A stretch of DNA of 64,000 nt from Aulostomus chinensis (lineage: Eukaryota > Chordata > Actinopteri > Syngnathiformes > Aulostomidae). Location of the stretch: positions 25,835,192 to 25,899,191 of the forward strand of contig JBBMOA010000013.1 of NCBI GenBank assembly GCA_037954235.1. The letters are read 5' to 3'. Made by a program: the position numbers and the translations under genes. Position 1 is the first letter of the stretch. The number at the start of each line of letters is the position of its first letter. Positions 11,744 through 24,670 of the stretch are shown here, in pieces. Below the pieces are notes generated by a model that saw only the letters and a program-made list of their open reading frames with translations, searched no databases and was not told the DNA's origin.

Positions 11744-13510
11744 TCATGTCAGATATGTAAAGACCTGCACCGATGATTTGCATAAGATGTAGGATCCGAG
11801 CGATGCATGCATGCTAAGCCTTTGATGTTCTGGTTGTCTCCTCCCACAGTAAATCCCTGCCTCCATGAGAATTATACATGCTCACATGTGGTGGGCAACA
11901 TAGCTTAAAAAACTCACTTATCAACACAGACGTTGCTGACTACTTTGTTTAAATAATTCTATCGTGAAGCGGACTCAGATGTGTGAATCCTTAACTTTTC
12001 ACTGCCAAGTCCACATCAGTGAACAGTAAAGTTTGTATCTTCATGCACCACCGGGGAGGCGACGCTTCCAGGTGACAGCTTGAAGCTACGGTGCATCATA
12101 TTTTCCGTTCCTTACATTTAAGCCCTCACAGCAACTTCACACAATGCTCATTAAGCTCATCGCCGCCGGGTTTTTCTCTCTGCATTTCATTTATGGAGTT
12201 TATGTTTGAGGAAACATTCCGCCGCTGCCGGCAGGATGCTCCCGAGCGCGCTCCATGGGCAGAGCACCAGGGATGTGTGTGCTGGCTACTTCCTGTTGGC
12301 CCTCTGCCAACTTGAATTTGTTTTTAATTCACTTGTGCAGCTCATGTAGCTTTCTGAATGTTATGAAACCAAGTAGGTTACAATCTGAGAGTGGAACCTA
12401 TCGTTTTGCAGTGGATGTTGGCTGGTAGCATGAAGGAGGGTCATACAGTTCCCATTGGCTAAAGCAGCGAGCGGGACACGTAGCACCACCCTTGATGTAC
12501 GTAAGTTCCCTAATTATTAATGACTGTTTTTCATATATCAGGTCATCAACTCAGTACAAGACACATTAGTGTATTGACGGTGGTACACAGACAAAAGTCA
12601 CTGGAACAAAACAATGTGTGTGTTTGCTTTTGGTTCAATGTTGGGAAAAAAACATGTTCATCCCCCAATTCAGGATGTTTACAAGGACTTCTCATGACAT
12701 CATATCATTACTATTGCATCTGGTCGTCCACCTCTGATGATGAAACGTTGGATCCAGCAGCAGCCAAATTAGGACGCTTCCTCCCCTCTCAGGATGGCGG
12801 GATGTTCCATGCAGGAACATGCAGGATGATTTGTCATCAGCTGAGTGTTGTGTAGGAGGAAGATGTCTTTGAGGATATGCAGTCATAGATGTGAGGGGAG
12901 AATATGGGCTGACTTGATTCCTGAGAGCAAAACTTGAGAGTCTTCTTGTTGTGAAATGAAATCCTTGACTTTTCACATGGTTATGGAAATATCGAGTTCA
13001 CCTTAAAGCGTTTATTTCCATCTGCGTATAGAAAAGCTAAGATTAAAGGAAAATAATGCATATTTGATGAAATGCAGCCATTGAGTGGTGAGAAAGATGT
13101 GTCTCAGTGGATGTTCCAGTGATTCAGAGAATATACCCTCATCTGTCTGGGCAGTAACTGGGCTATATATAGCTGAAAGGTAAGAACCCAGAACAACTGA
13201 TGCGTGGAAACGGTCTGTCACCACAGAGCTGCGTGCCGTGATGAGACTGACAGGCTTTAAATTTAACATGGTAATTTTCTAACCAATCTGAAAAACAAAG
13301 GAATGTCGTGTCACCACACTTCAGAGGGAAGAGGACTTCTCTGCCCCGTTCCCTCAGTCAGCACAGGAGGTGAAGCGTGTCGTTGTTCGTTAGGACAACC
13401 TGAGTCACACGTTAAACCTCTGTAGGCTTCAGTCTAATTACTCGTCTTACCTGCTTCCTTTTATAAATACAACAAAGGTGTGGGTTTGAACGCAGGCCCT
13501 CCCAGGGATG
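11744..13510. other. No gene seen
   Basis: Mixed sequence. The 111-codon + frame at 12520-12855 and the 94-codon minus frame at 12692-12976 overlap each other and show no domain or splice context. Confidence 0.45.
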
Positions 13511-13528
13511 AACAAGTAAAAATAATGA

Positions 13529-14005
13529 TTAATACATTTGCATAAAACATAACTTTAAAATTTTTTTTTGAGATATTGAGGGAAAGGTGGAGACTGCAGG
13601 CAGAGAAGCAGAAGAGAGAAGGAGTGGTGGAAGAAGTCTGGGGAGAACCAGATGACCTGGAGCAAGCCGTGAAGGCCGAGCGTGGATCCAGGATGGTGAA
13701 CCCAGTATAGGAGAGGGCAGAAGCCTCCTGGAGGCCAGCAGCAGAGGGAGAAACCCTCTGGACCCTGGTGGTTGAGTCAGAAACCTCCTGGAGGCCAGTG
13801 GTGAAGGAGGAGCCACGTGGGTCAGGAGGAGCTGGTCTGGACGGTGGCTGAGAGGCTGACAAAGACTCGGGAACCGGAACAGGCAGCATCTCAGGATCTG
13901 ATTGGCCGTCAGTATAGACAGGAAACAGGAACTCAACTTTGGTAATGATGCACTGAGACTCTTGAGCACCAGGCAGCTGAGAGGATCAGTGGCATTGGGG
14001 GCCAT
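13529..14005 (-). pseudogene. Low-complexity coding-like relic, unidentified
   Basis: The minus strand carries two overlapping open frames of 142 and 158 codons rich in Ser, Pro and Leu. The 142-codon frame holds reiterated 'GLQE(V/A)S' segments encoded by the tandem repeat at 13711-13830. Repeated Pro/Ser/Gln-rich segments of this kind occur in fish retroelement-derived proteins, but no catalytic or zinc-knuckle motif is present. Two frames open at once argues for compositional bias rather than a gene. Function unknown. Confidence 0.22.
13711..13830. repeat. 60-bp imperfect tandem repeat, two copies
   Basis: AAGCCTCCTGGAGGCCAGCA (from 13721) recurs 60 bases later as AAACCTCCTGGAGGCCAGTG (from 13781), with flanking similarity (GCAGAGGGAG / GTGAAGGAGG). 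The 60-bp unit keeps the reading frame. Copies have diverged substantially outside the core. Confidence 0.6.
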
Positions 14006-14086
14006 GATGACCTCATTACGTCCTGGAGCCGCACCATGAGGGGAAATACTGTAGACGGACTGGTGAGGGCCTATGACATCATCAGC

Positions 14087-14580
14087 TCAAGGACAGGAGG
14101 TGGGCTCTCTATTAACTATGTTAATGGGTTTATTGCTCATCCGTGTTAACCGCTCAGTCCACCAGATAAACACCTCTTCCACTTCACCTGTAATTCTCCA
14201 GCTCGACATCTGACCACTCCGTCCGGACCTGAACCTGTACTCCACAGTCGCTGCTCTCACATGCAGAGGTCTCTCTTCACAAGTCAGTGGATGTCGTAAC
14301 ACCGCACCTGTTCAGGAGGAACAAAAACCCTTTGACTCAAGACTGTGGTGATCGTGATACCTTCATCTACAGCTGTTGTGCTGACCTGTAACTTCTCCCA
14401 GAAATGGACAAATGAGTCAGAACAGAGTGAATCAACTCCACATTTATTGGCGATGGCCTCGAATTTGATCTGGAATAAGGCTGGGTAATTGCTCTTTCCT
14501 TTCATGTTGGGTTTGTTTGGATTCACGGACCAAGGAGGATTACTCCGCCTCCAGCAGACACCCACGCCTGGAAAGCTCAC
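14087..14580 (-). pseudogene. Possible cytokine-receptor-like FnIII fragment, broken
   Basis: Read on the minus strand, an open frame from 14580 gives a segment with PPWSVNPNKPN, then FQIKFEAIANKCG, then VHFWEKLQ. The last is followed by a donor-like AG/GTCAGC. Further on, a different frame gives CGVQVQVRTEWSD and another donor-like AG/GTGAAG. The order of beta-strand-like segments ending in an 'R-x-x-WS' motif resembles domain 2 of class I cytokine receptors. However, the two halves are in different frames with stops between them, the WSxWS box is incomplete, and no signal peptide or membrane segment is nearby. It could be two exons of an unrecognised gene, a pseudogene, or chance. Confidence 0.27.
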
Positions 14581-14591
14581 TCGCTGGGATT

Positions 14592-14605
14592 AAAAAAAAA
14601 AAAAA
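14592..14605. repeat. Poly-A tract
   Basis: About 14 A. On the minus strand it is a T run just before CAG, so it could double as a polypyrimidine tract for the fragment at 14087-14580. Confidence 0.7.
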
Positions 14606-15175
14606 ATCCCCCAATACATGAAACGTTCATGTAACTTGGACCGAACTGACGTCAGGAGGAGAGAACAACAGCGTGGAGGGTTGTTCCTTATCTCAGGGCT
14701 TTGTTTCTTCACTCCGAGACTCCAGGTGATTCACTGAGGTTGCCGAGCAGAGATGGACGGCTCATGCCCGCGAGTACAGAAAGTCTTCTGATCATGTATG
14801 AGACATGCACTTCAAATTCTATATGCAGACACACTTAAATCCACTTGCCCAGCACGCCTGGCACTTATCTCCAGTATCTCTGTTAAACATCTGCAGCAAG
14901 TAAAGCAGGTTTGCTATCAGGATGTCCTTCCAATCATGGCTGCAGGAGGAGATGTTTGGCAGTCCAGAAATGTCACGTGCAGTTGCAGCAACCGAGGCTC
15001 CATCAGGGACAACCGTGGGGCTTCGGATTTTACTGAAACGTCTGAGGAGGTTCAGTCAGGCGACGAAAGATTGAATAAAAGTCATTTGAATGTTATCTGT
15101 CCTTGGGCTGGTTAAAAAAAAGAGAGCCTGATTCAGATGCGATGTTAAAACCTAATAATGGAAGGGTTGTGAGTT
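14606..15175. other. No gene seen
   Basis: A 105-codon + frame (14798-15115) has no recognisable domain. It lies in otherwise ordinary DNA between the broken fragment and the MITE. Confidence 0.4.
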
Positions 15176-15706
15176 TATTAAAATGATACTTCATCCAAAA
15201 ATTGTTTTTGTTTTTTTTTGCCTTTCAGGTACGAACTGATAGGTGTCCTGAGTTTGTTGCTTCATCTCTTTGTGACTCCAGAATGTAGAAGGAGCCAGCC
15301 ATGTACATATAGCTTGAAGCTAATGGAGGCTGACAGCTAAAACAACAAAACTGCCCCCAAAGAAATCCTTTCCCGAACTCCTTCGATCACCGTCCGTCAT
15401 AATCCACTTCTTCTTTGTCCAACTCGTAACTCAGTCACCCACAAACACACCAACCACAACACTTCCGGTGTGGGCCGCTTTGTTTTGTAGTTCATGGACA
15501 TTTTTGGACAGTTTAGCTGTTGTTAGTCATCATTGTCCTTCACCTCAAGCTAAGTATAAGTAGCTGGCTTTTGCTGCATTCCGGAGTCGCTCAGAGTTGA
15601 TGCAGGTGGGGAGAAACATCTTCATCAACGAAAGACTCCTATTTCTGAGTCCTTGAAGCCAAAAGTAGGTTGGTGAAGGTGTAGGTGAAGTATTTCTTTA
15701 TATTGA
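15176..15706 (+). mobile_element. Non-autonomous DNA transposon (MITE), copy 1, both ends present
   Basis: The left end reads AAAATGATACTTCATCC. The right end, reverse-complemented, reads ATAAAGAAATACTTCACC, so the ends form imperfect inverted repeats of the 'AAAG-ATACTTCACCC' type common in percomorph MITEs. The body includes CTTTGTGACTCCAGAAT and TAGCTTGAAGCTAATGGAG, which are shared with 47868-47990 (+) and, in reverse, 37137-37285. About 530 bp, no coding capacity. Target-site duplications were not resolved. Confidence 0.62.
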
Positions 15707-18700
15707 AGAGGTTATTTTCATCTCAGTGTTTCAATGAGATGTGCAGGACGAGTGGAACGCTGGACCCTACTGGTATGTTTGTATGTTAAACAGGGAAATC
15801 AGCATTTATTCACGTATACATCCTACACATGTATTAGGGAAATTCAGAAATGAATAATTCATAGATAGAATATGTTACAGCATGTAATCAATAAAACCTG
15901 CTCGGCCCTGCTGAGCTGAACTGACGGCTACAATGTAGGGGAGGCGAATACTTAACGACCTGCACTTGAGCAGGTGACACAGCAATAAAACCAGAATTGT
16001 TGCAGAAGTCGGCTGCATGAGAGCTGAACACTGCTGTCAGAGGCAAACTGTTCCAGGAGCTAATGATACAACAGGGAGGGTTCAAGCGCCGGTTTACCTG
16101 AGAAAGTGCAACACAGTCATTTTAAAATAACCAAAGCAGTGATGACATGAGTTGAATCACATTGACCTCAGCAAAATTACTTGATAAAAGATCCAGGAGG
16201 GCAAAACCAGCGGCACGTATCCCGGGGCTTTCATCTATGAATCTCCCACAAACTGCTGCTCACACTAAACCCTGCGTAGCATCGCTAAAGCAGATACGCG
16301 CGCACAACCACTACAAACAGCTCCAGACATTGCATCTATGGCTGAGTGCCTCTGTGACGCGTCCCGGCCTGTGGACCTTTGTGGCAAATTCACAGAAATT
16401 CCCTCGAGGCTTCTTAGAAATATGACACATGAGACTTTGACCTCCAAAATCTTTTAGTAAATAAAGGAATAGCTGGTTTTCCTCCGATGCTCATGGATAG
16501 CATCTCCTAACTTCTAGACAACACAAACTCCTCCTTGTTGCCAGCTGAGTTCATCTTTGCAGACAAGAGAATCTCCGGATTTCGATCGATAATCATCTTG
16601 TGACAAAGTCTCCCTTCTTTGAGTCTTTGCAGATCAGTTGAGAGTATTTTGATGGAGCCTGCAGAGGGAGGGAGGCCAGATGGTGCGATCAGCTGGCCTC
16701 CTCGCAGCTCACCATGAATGCGGCTTGTCCTCACTCAGATCCCTTTGTCGTCTAATGCCGGCTTTGATCACAGCCAAACCTGTGCCAGGACAGCTGCATC
16801 AAAGGGAATATTTAGAAGGCGCCCTTGTCAGATGGGTTGGGGGGGGGGGGATCTGAGGTTTGTCCTTCGTTTGCACTTTTCATTTCAACGGTGGAAGAGC
16901 TGGAGGCTCACCTTGCAACGGGTGACCGGCTGCTCAGCTCCGAGTGGGGCTGGACGGCGTTTTCATCCCCAATCCTGTGCTCTACGTTTTGAGTGGCTGC
17001 GGTCAAACCACTGCAGGACAGGATGTGGATTCGCAAAACATCTTAAGACTAAAAGTAGCTCCTGATGTTCGGGTGTTCGCTGGCTCTGATCGGCGGTGAC
17101 CTGAACGGCAACCCAGGGAGAATTCAGTCATTTGCTTTCAGCAAATTAATGCTTCGTTGCCTTGCTGGTAACTTCGGCACCTTTTTTGCCATCTCACCCA
17201 TAAATTCAAGCCACCTGTGATGGAATTCAGTCTGGTAACCAAATTTGTAAAATAGTTCCTTCTACGTTACCAAAAGAGCCAGGACACTGAGCTCAGATGC
17301 TTTCCTGACACGTTCCACTTTTTGTCTGGTGTGTTGACGCGTTGGAGACATTGATGATGACGCATCAGGAAAGAAACAACAGGAAAAAAAGCTTCTTGTC
17401 AACTTGCAATGGGAAAAGTTAAAAACAAAGGTGTGTGCACTGGGAAAGAGGGATGAGCTACACCAGCGGGTGATGCTGCAAAGTCACATGATACACACAC
17501 GTACATGAATGGAGCGCGATGGAAATCTGCCTCAGAGAGGAGGAAATGCAGACTGGAAAACTATTTATAACCCGGATTTACATTTGACAGGCTTCCCTCT
17601 GAGAGTTTTTCAGTTCTTTTTTTTATTTTCAGGAGGTGTGGAAAAGAACGAGAGGCGTCTCGCTACCTGAGTCTCCGCAGTCGTACCGCAGAAACGTGTG
17701 GCTTAAAAAAAAAAAAAAAAGAAGAAAAAAAAAGAAGTTGATGCTGACTGATGGATGTGAAGCACCGAGATCCCAGCACGGTAACAAGTCGGGTCTGATT
17801 TATTCAACCCAGATAAGTCAGTGGTGATGAGAGGAACCTCTGTGCTTGTAACGGTTAATGGGACAGAAACGGGATGAGGACAAGGAGCTGTGATTGTACT
17901 TCCTTTTCAGGGCCCGTCACGGAACAGATCTTACCGGATGATAAATGGTCCCACAAGTTGTTGATACTTGATAATATAACAGTCCAATAATGGACTTTTA
18001 ATTCGGGAGAATATTAAACAGAATGTGCAGTAGATTGAAATATCTTAATAAAATGAAACCTAATTACAATGAACCACAAGAATGTTCTCACGTCATCAAA
18101 CAGACGTGTACACTCAGAGCTTCAGGAATAATGATCATGAAAGGCCATCGTGGATGCTGCGAAAGTTGCAGTCAAACAGAAGGCTTGCTCATTACCGCCG
18201 AGGGCAAAACTTAGATTCGTTTTATTTGATTTCACCTTGTCAGCCTTGGTGACCTACGAACGTCCTCACGTCATCGCTGGTCACCTTGAGCTGCACCGAA
18301 GAAGGAAGGCAGAGTGGATTCACAGAGCCTCGCCTCGCCTCACCGCTGTCTCTGACTTGGCTCCGGCGCGGCTGATTAGCAGCTTGTTGCGCGTCACTTT
18401 ACATCAAGGCCCCTGGAGACGACTGACAGCACCGAGTCTTTCCACAGTCTTCCCGTAAATAGGTTATTGAGCTCTGGAGTGATGGTTTGTGATTCGTGGG
18501 CCCCTGTGGCTCCAAGACGAAGACAACTCCCACTGAATTAAAGGGAAAGGCACTTTTCCAATAAAAAAATGAAAGGCAAAGTCAACAACCTCATGTCTTT
18601 TCCAACAAGGCTAATTTAGTCTGATTGATATTTAAATGGCAGAGGCGTCACATGATCTTCAGTTCTAGCTGTCACGGGGAGCGTGTTATAAGGAGTCATC

Positions 18701-21360
18701 AGGTTTTGCTTCCTGTCTGTCAGACTGAATTGAGGGTTAAATAACCCTACAGTGGACACAAATGCAGGGATGGAGATTGAATCTTTCACACTTTTGACAG
18801 TCGTGTTCAAAATTCAACGAAAGCCTTTTGAATGATGGAAGAATGTTTTTGTCAGTTGATCCTGTTTAGTAACCTGGCACAAATTCCAACCTGGCCCCCT
18901 CTCTGTTATCACATCCCCCATCGTTGAGGGATTAAACCTCAAAAAGAAGATATGAACTCTTTCAAAGTCTCAGTGAATAATCTCTATTTCAGCTTCAATC
19001 GAGAAGACGTCCTCCGCTGTCTCACAGACCTGCGGGCAGCTACTTCAGCCAGGATAATGACTTTGAGACATGAATAAATGACAGCAGGCTCCTCTTCCTC
19101 ACCTCTGAGGCCTGTCGCAGCTCTTGTCCTGGAGCCCAGCCGGGGCTAATGAGTGCTGGACACCAGAGATGATGTTATCATCCAGTTCCAGGGGAGGTGG
19201 CAGGAGCGAAAACATCCAGGTATGTGTTTCCCCCTTCTCTCTAATTTCCTTACGGATGACTAATTAGGTCCAGCAGTAAAAGGAATTACCAGGTATCTGA
19301 GGAGGAAGCAGGCAGCCGTGGAAGACCTGAGGATATCAATCTAGCCGCGGCTCCTCTTTGACCTTTGCCGGTTGTTGTTTGGAGTTTCACACCATCCAGG
19401 CAGCTAATTTGTCGGTAAATGAGAGTCATGTATTTTTCACATGTGGTGTGCTTCCCTCTCATTATCTCAGGCTCTTGCAAACTCTAATTAGCCTGTAGAA
19501 GGTCAGCTCACCTCTGCGGTGCGAAACAATGCAGGGATACACTTCATTGGTTCTGCCTTCACACACCCACGCACTCTCTTACATAAGCATATATAAAAAT
19601 ACCCATTCACACATATGCACACACCCACCACTGATGGAGGTGCCAAAGGACTCCAAATGCAAAATAAATAGGCTGAAATGTGTCACCGCGAGGTATGAAA
19701 CGATGCTCGAAACAGGAAGTGAAGGCTGCGTCCATGAGTTTAAGACAGGCCATGTCTGGCAAAGACGCGGGACCTGAGGTTTTCCAGCCTCGATTAGACA
19801 ACGGTTGTAAAGTTTCAATTACTTCCTGGGGCAGTGATGCGTTGAACTGTGGGCATACGAACAGCTACATGCTAAGCTAATGTTTTGAAAGGCTTCGCAC
19901 ACATTTTGATTGCTCAAAACTGCTGTGAGCTGGTCGAGAATTTTGCGGTGTGTGAAATATTTCTCACAGCTGGAACACCTCTGGTTTACTGCAGCACTGA
20001 CCAGGGGCGTCAGTCGTCCTCAGTTGTGTTGCAGATGAGCAAAGTCACAGTTTTGGTTGGCCTGCAGTTCTACGTTTCAGGTCCATCTGGTTTTCACTCA
20101 ATAGATCACAATTACGGAGGCTTCCAGCACTGCTTGTGATGGAGTTGATATGATTTCTGCACATTTTGAATGCGCTGATACATAACATTTCTTCGCAGAG
20201 TCTTTTTAAGAAATCTCCATTTGCTGCTTAAGGTTCTCGTCTTTTCTTTGCCATGTAGATAAACATCCTTCAAAGCTGGTAACACACAGTAATCCTCTTT
20301 TATTTAGAGATGCAGTCGCTTGTTTCTTTTGCCTTCTCAACATTTAATCCCGACTTCATGGTGGCATCTCAGTGAAGAAGCAGAGATCCATTGTTACACG
20401 TTTGTTTTCACATGAATGTGCCTCCTTTTGCTTGAATTTTTGATGTAATAGAGAGAAAATATCTGCGACGAATCAGCTCGGCATGATCGGATGTGTCCTG
20501 GGGAAAATCGTGAAAGCGGAGCACATCCTCGCTGCAGTTTCTGTGTTTCTCCCACAGGTGAATTTCTGTCAAAAGCAAATACGGCTCACTGCAGTGGATA
20601 AGGCACACTTCCCGGTCCCAGTGGGCCTCCTTCTATGTCGAAAACCTCTTAATTGCAAAAGAACTTCTGCATCCCTGCATGAGATTTTTGACACGAACGC
20701 TGTGGTAACGCCGCTGCCTCAGCTTGTGACATGATATTTTAATGAATTTATGGGACAATAAGACACAGGGGAACTTTTCTAGGACATTTAGAATACCTGG
20801 TGGTTGGGGGGCATGTGAAAGGGCTTTCAATTTTGCATCGTGTGTATGGTACCTCTTTGAGGGCAGTGTTGCGGTTTCCCTGCTGTGTGATCTTATGGGA
20901 CAGCTGCATGAGTCGCGTCAGAGTCTCCTCCTTAAACCAACTTTATTCCTTTCCAGCCACGTTGAAGAAAAACACTCAATTAAAGGGCTTATTTTCTTTT
21001 GTAGAGAAACGGCTGCTCAGTTGACTTGAGAGGGAAAAGGGAGGACGGAGGTCTGAGAGCTGGATGACAAACGGCGCCATTGATCAGAATCACCGCCATC
21101 ACGTATGTGAGGTTGAGTAGAAAAACATCAGCATTAAAGATATTTTCCTGTAACACTTTGTGCAGTGCATGTGCTTTATTACATGAGGCTGAGAAAATGT
21201 AATGTGCCATGTGACTCGGAGAGGAAACGACAGAATGCTGGCCACCGCACAGACGAATGCATGAATGCACAACATAAGCAGAGGGGATGTGCACGCCGCT
21301 GCTCGTGGTCAGCAACGTGAGCCCCCAGGCCATCGGGCCGCCTGCCTCCCTCTTTGATTG
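15707..21360. other. Long stretch without recognisable genes
   Basis: Short frames on both strands with no domain I can name. A poly-A/AAG-rich patch lies at 17706-17737 and a G10 run near 16841. GCTAAGCTAATG at 19869 resembles part of the MITE body. The minus frame at 16507-16734 (75 codons) looks somewhat protein-like but has no support. Confidence 0.42.
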
Positions 21361-21370
21361 TGACAACTTG

Positions 21371-21516
21371 ATTTGCATTATTCCATTCTGTATCTAGAAA
21401 AAAAGCATAAATATGTGAAAGGATGGGGATTTGTGCTGGATAATGAGATGCAAATGAATGGGGATTTATTTTATTTGCATATTTTAACAACAGGTTGTTG
21501 TTTTTTTGCAAATGCA
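21371..21516. promoter_or_regulatory. Cluster of POU-octamer motifs, candidate enhancer
   Basis: Exact octamers occur at 21371-21378 (ATTTGCAT), 21448-21455 (ATGCAAAT) and 21473-21480 (ATTTGCAT). A near-octamer TTGCAAATGCAT follows at about 21507. Three perfect 8-mers in 110 bases is well above chance even in AT-rich DNA. Octamers bind POU-family factors such as Oct1/Pou2f1 and Pou3f proteins. Target gene unknown. Confidence 0.35.
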
Positions 21517-24298
21517 TCCTTCAGCTGATGGAAGTTTCCCCCGGATGGAACAAAACAAGTGTCTTTATCAGCCGTGAAAACTGGGTAAAAGAGATCCTGA
21601 CCTCCGACTTCAGCGAGGAGCCTTTTGCGCTCGGACCAAACACAGCAAAGTCAGCTTCAACATGTGAATGAAAGCAAAGAAAACATCTCAAATTCTGCCC
21701 CGGCACTCCACTTCTATATCCCATAGAAACCTCCGTGTCTGTGTGACACCGAGCGAACGGTGGCGTGTAAATCAGGATCAGCTCATTTGTCTCCAGTCAG
21801 CGTCCTACGTGGAAACCCTCAGGGAGCAGGCAGAGTAAATTAATGGTGTTTGCCTAACATCGGGAGTATTTGGTGCTTTGCCTCTGACAAATTATGACGT
21901 ACACCCCCCCAGCTTTAATAATATACCATGACTGCAGCTGACTGTATGTGACTCTTAAATCCTCTGAATGTTTTCTCTTTGACAGGAAACAAACAAACCC
22001 CTTTCCTCTATGGAGGACAATAAAGAATGAGTGAGAATCCAAACCCGGTAGCACTTCTCTGCCATAAGCGTGTCACATAAAACCATTATGAACGACTGGT
22101 GACACTGGCAAGCCTCTTTGTTGCGCGGTTGTCATTGCTAATTGCCTCTTTTGTTTTCATTCAAAGGGAACTGAGAGACATCTCGACTTCTGCACCTCCG
22201 CGTGGCTCTGTTTTTGGTCTCGGCTGAATCTGGACGGCGATGGCGGCGAGACTCGGATCAGTTCCAGGTCAGTTCTTGAACCGCTGGTGGAAAATCCCAC
22301 AGGAACGATCGCTGTTCTAACAGCGGCAACAAACACAGCAGAACCACGTAGGAGTGATGAAATGCACATCTGGTTGGTGTTAAATCAGGCGACGTTAGGA
22401 TTCCGTGGTTTTCTGTCAGTTCATGGATTTTACCTGATCACTCAGAGACTTCCAAGCCAAAATCATGCTGGGGGATATGGAGTCCCACCTGTTAGCGCTA
22501 GCTGCTAATCTGGCTAGCTTTGAGGGGACTGGAGGGACTGGCGGAGCAATTTGAGTCTCGGTTTTTATATGTTTCACCTCATTCAAGTTGCAGTGGTGTT
22601 GATGGGGAGTCATGTGACACTGCTGTTGTCGCTAGTTGTGTTAGCAGTTTACTTTCATCGATATTCATCAGCTGAGTCATCATTACTTTGGAGAACCTTG
22701 CGGATGACAGTTGAGGAACGCACAACGATATGGACAAAATCAAATACCATATTTTTGCATGAATGCTTGAATCTCTTTTTTTAATATTCTTCTTTTTTAT
22801 TGGTTTCATTGAACGTGCGTTATGAACCAAAGTACCTCCTCTGCAGAGACTGCGTTCCCGATCTGTGCGTTTTCACCGCTGTTGATACTTTCTGAAAGGT
22901 CCTGCAAAGTCATGGGGAGTAATTATCGTACCCTAGCAACCCAAGACAGCAATTACAGCGCAGCATGAAGAGGAGCACCGAAGGGGGACATGTTGCATGT
23001 GCAATTAGGCTTCGCTTCATCCAACATCTGTGAGGTAACCAGGCCGCGCATGAACAGCATTGACATGATAACGTGCCAAGAAAAATACTTTCTTCTGGAC
23101 TTCATGTGAGGCTGTTTTTCACCTTTCGCTCGGTTACATGATGCACGAAAGAGCGGGACGGAAGGATTCGCTCGTGCAGACACGCCGCCATCAGAAATCT
23201 GATATTCCAGAGTAGCTGAAACATCTTTTCGAACGGTGGAGAGACGACAGATTACATCGTACCGTCAGTCTTTACCAAACTTCCTCAGGGTAAAAAGTTT
23301 TTCACATCTTCAGTGTGGTGTTATATATCGTATAGTACAGAGCAAAAGCACATGTTCAACACGTGCGTGTGTGGATCCTGAGTGAGATCCTGTACTGATG
23401 ATGGCAGTTTTCTTTCTTTTTTTTCTTTTTTTTTTTTAACAGAATTCCGATTCGTGAATCAAATTATTCCTCATGAAAGTAATTCATTTTTACTTAACTG
23501 GTATAGTTTAGCAACTGTTCATTTGCACGGCTCTTGACTAAGCTATTTGTTATTCGCCAGTTATATACTTACTGCAAAAAAGTACCACGAAATATCCCGA
23601 TCCAGTTTAGATTCTTGAGGTCGGGTAATTGGGAGGCAGCTCTGCTCCGTCCCCTCACTCTCTCTACTTGTAATTGAAAAGGTGCTAATGCGCGGTTGAT
23701 TGGTTTGAATGTCAGTGTGCTGCTGGATTAATCACATCACACAATCCCTGCTGGGGTTTCATGAATGACAAAATCTTGTTCCCTTTATTAAAAGATGTTC
23801 TAACATCTGGGCAACACAGCCTGGTTCTGTTCAGCTGCGTTCCTACTGGCCAAAAAAAACACAACAAACATCTGGCTTTTGTTTGGCAAAAAGTGGACAC
23901 GAGTATTTATCGACCCCGGTTTAATTTCTGCTTTTATCAGTTGTAAACTTTGGCTCCAACAGGCCACGTAAGTCTGTCCTCAGCCAGTCACCTGCTGGCC
24001 GCGGCGTCGGATCCACCGACCACAGCTGTGGACTGCTGTTCTCTGCTACTGTACAGCTCAAGCTCTAAAAATAGATTTCCCCCCTGAGTAATTTATGCAC
24101 TCACTCAAAGTGGGAAACTATAACTCCGTCTGTTCCCAGGAAGAATGTTTAAAGAACGTTTAAGTGTTAGTGAAAACTTACTGGAGCACAAGGACGCGAG
24201 GTGCTCTTGTTTAAACATCAGAAGCAGATAATGGCGCCCGATGAGCGAGCCGTCAGCTCGTGCACTGACAAAGAACCCTGCAATAAAACCGAGTTCAG
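21517..24298. other. No gene seen
   Basis: Mostly unique AT-moderate sequence. A T-rich patch lies at 23408-23438. Short frames only. Confidence 0.42.
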
Positions 24299-24670
24299 AT
24301 GAACTCTTCTGTGGATTTGGCAGGTTGTCCCGACCCCAGGGAGGGAACAAAGGCGCCTGGTCCAATCCATCTGTCCATGGATCGGGTCATCCAAAAATCG
24401 GAGAGAAAGATGGCGGATGAGTTGAGGCATGGGGCTCTTCGACGGCTGCCAACTTGGCGGAACTCCTCAGCTCAGGAGAGCAGCACATCTGTGAGTCCAG
24501 GCAGGCCTTTTTACTGGTTTACTGATGAAGCGCGACGCTCGGCAGAGGCGGGCGATCAACACTCCTCTGGTTCTCGGCGCTTCAGTCTCCTTGAGTTCTT
24601 AGAAGCAGAGAAAAATCCTTTCGCTCTCTACCGAGAACTACAAAGTATTTTGAATATTAAATATAGATGA
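24299..24670 (+). CDS. Unidentified 123-codon open frame
   Basis: The frame runs from ATG at 24299 to TGA at 24668-24670. The product has balanced charged residues and a protein-like carboxyl end (FLEAEKNPFALYRELQSI), unlike neighbouring simple-repeat frames. A second possible start (MADELRHG) lies in frame near 24410 within AAGATGGCGG, a Kozak-like context. There is no signal peptide, membrane segment or known domain. It could be a small gene, an exon, or chance; codon-level conservation is needed to decide. Confidence 0.2.
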   Translation: MNSSVDLAGCPDPREGTKAPGPIHLSMDRVIQKSERKMADELRHGALRRLPTWRNSSAQESSTSVSPGRPFYWFTDEARRSAEAGDQHSSGSRRFSLLEFLEAEKNPFALYRELQSILNIKYR

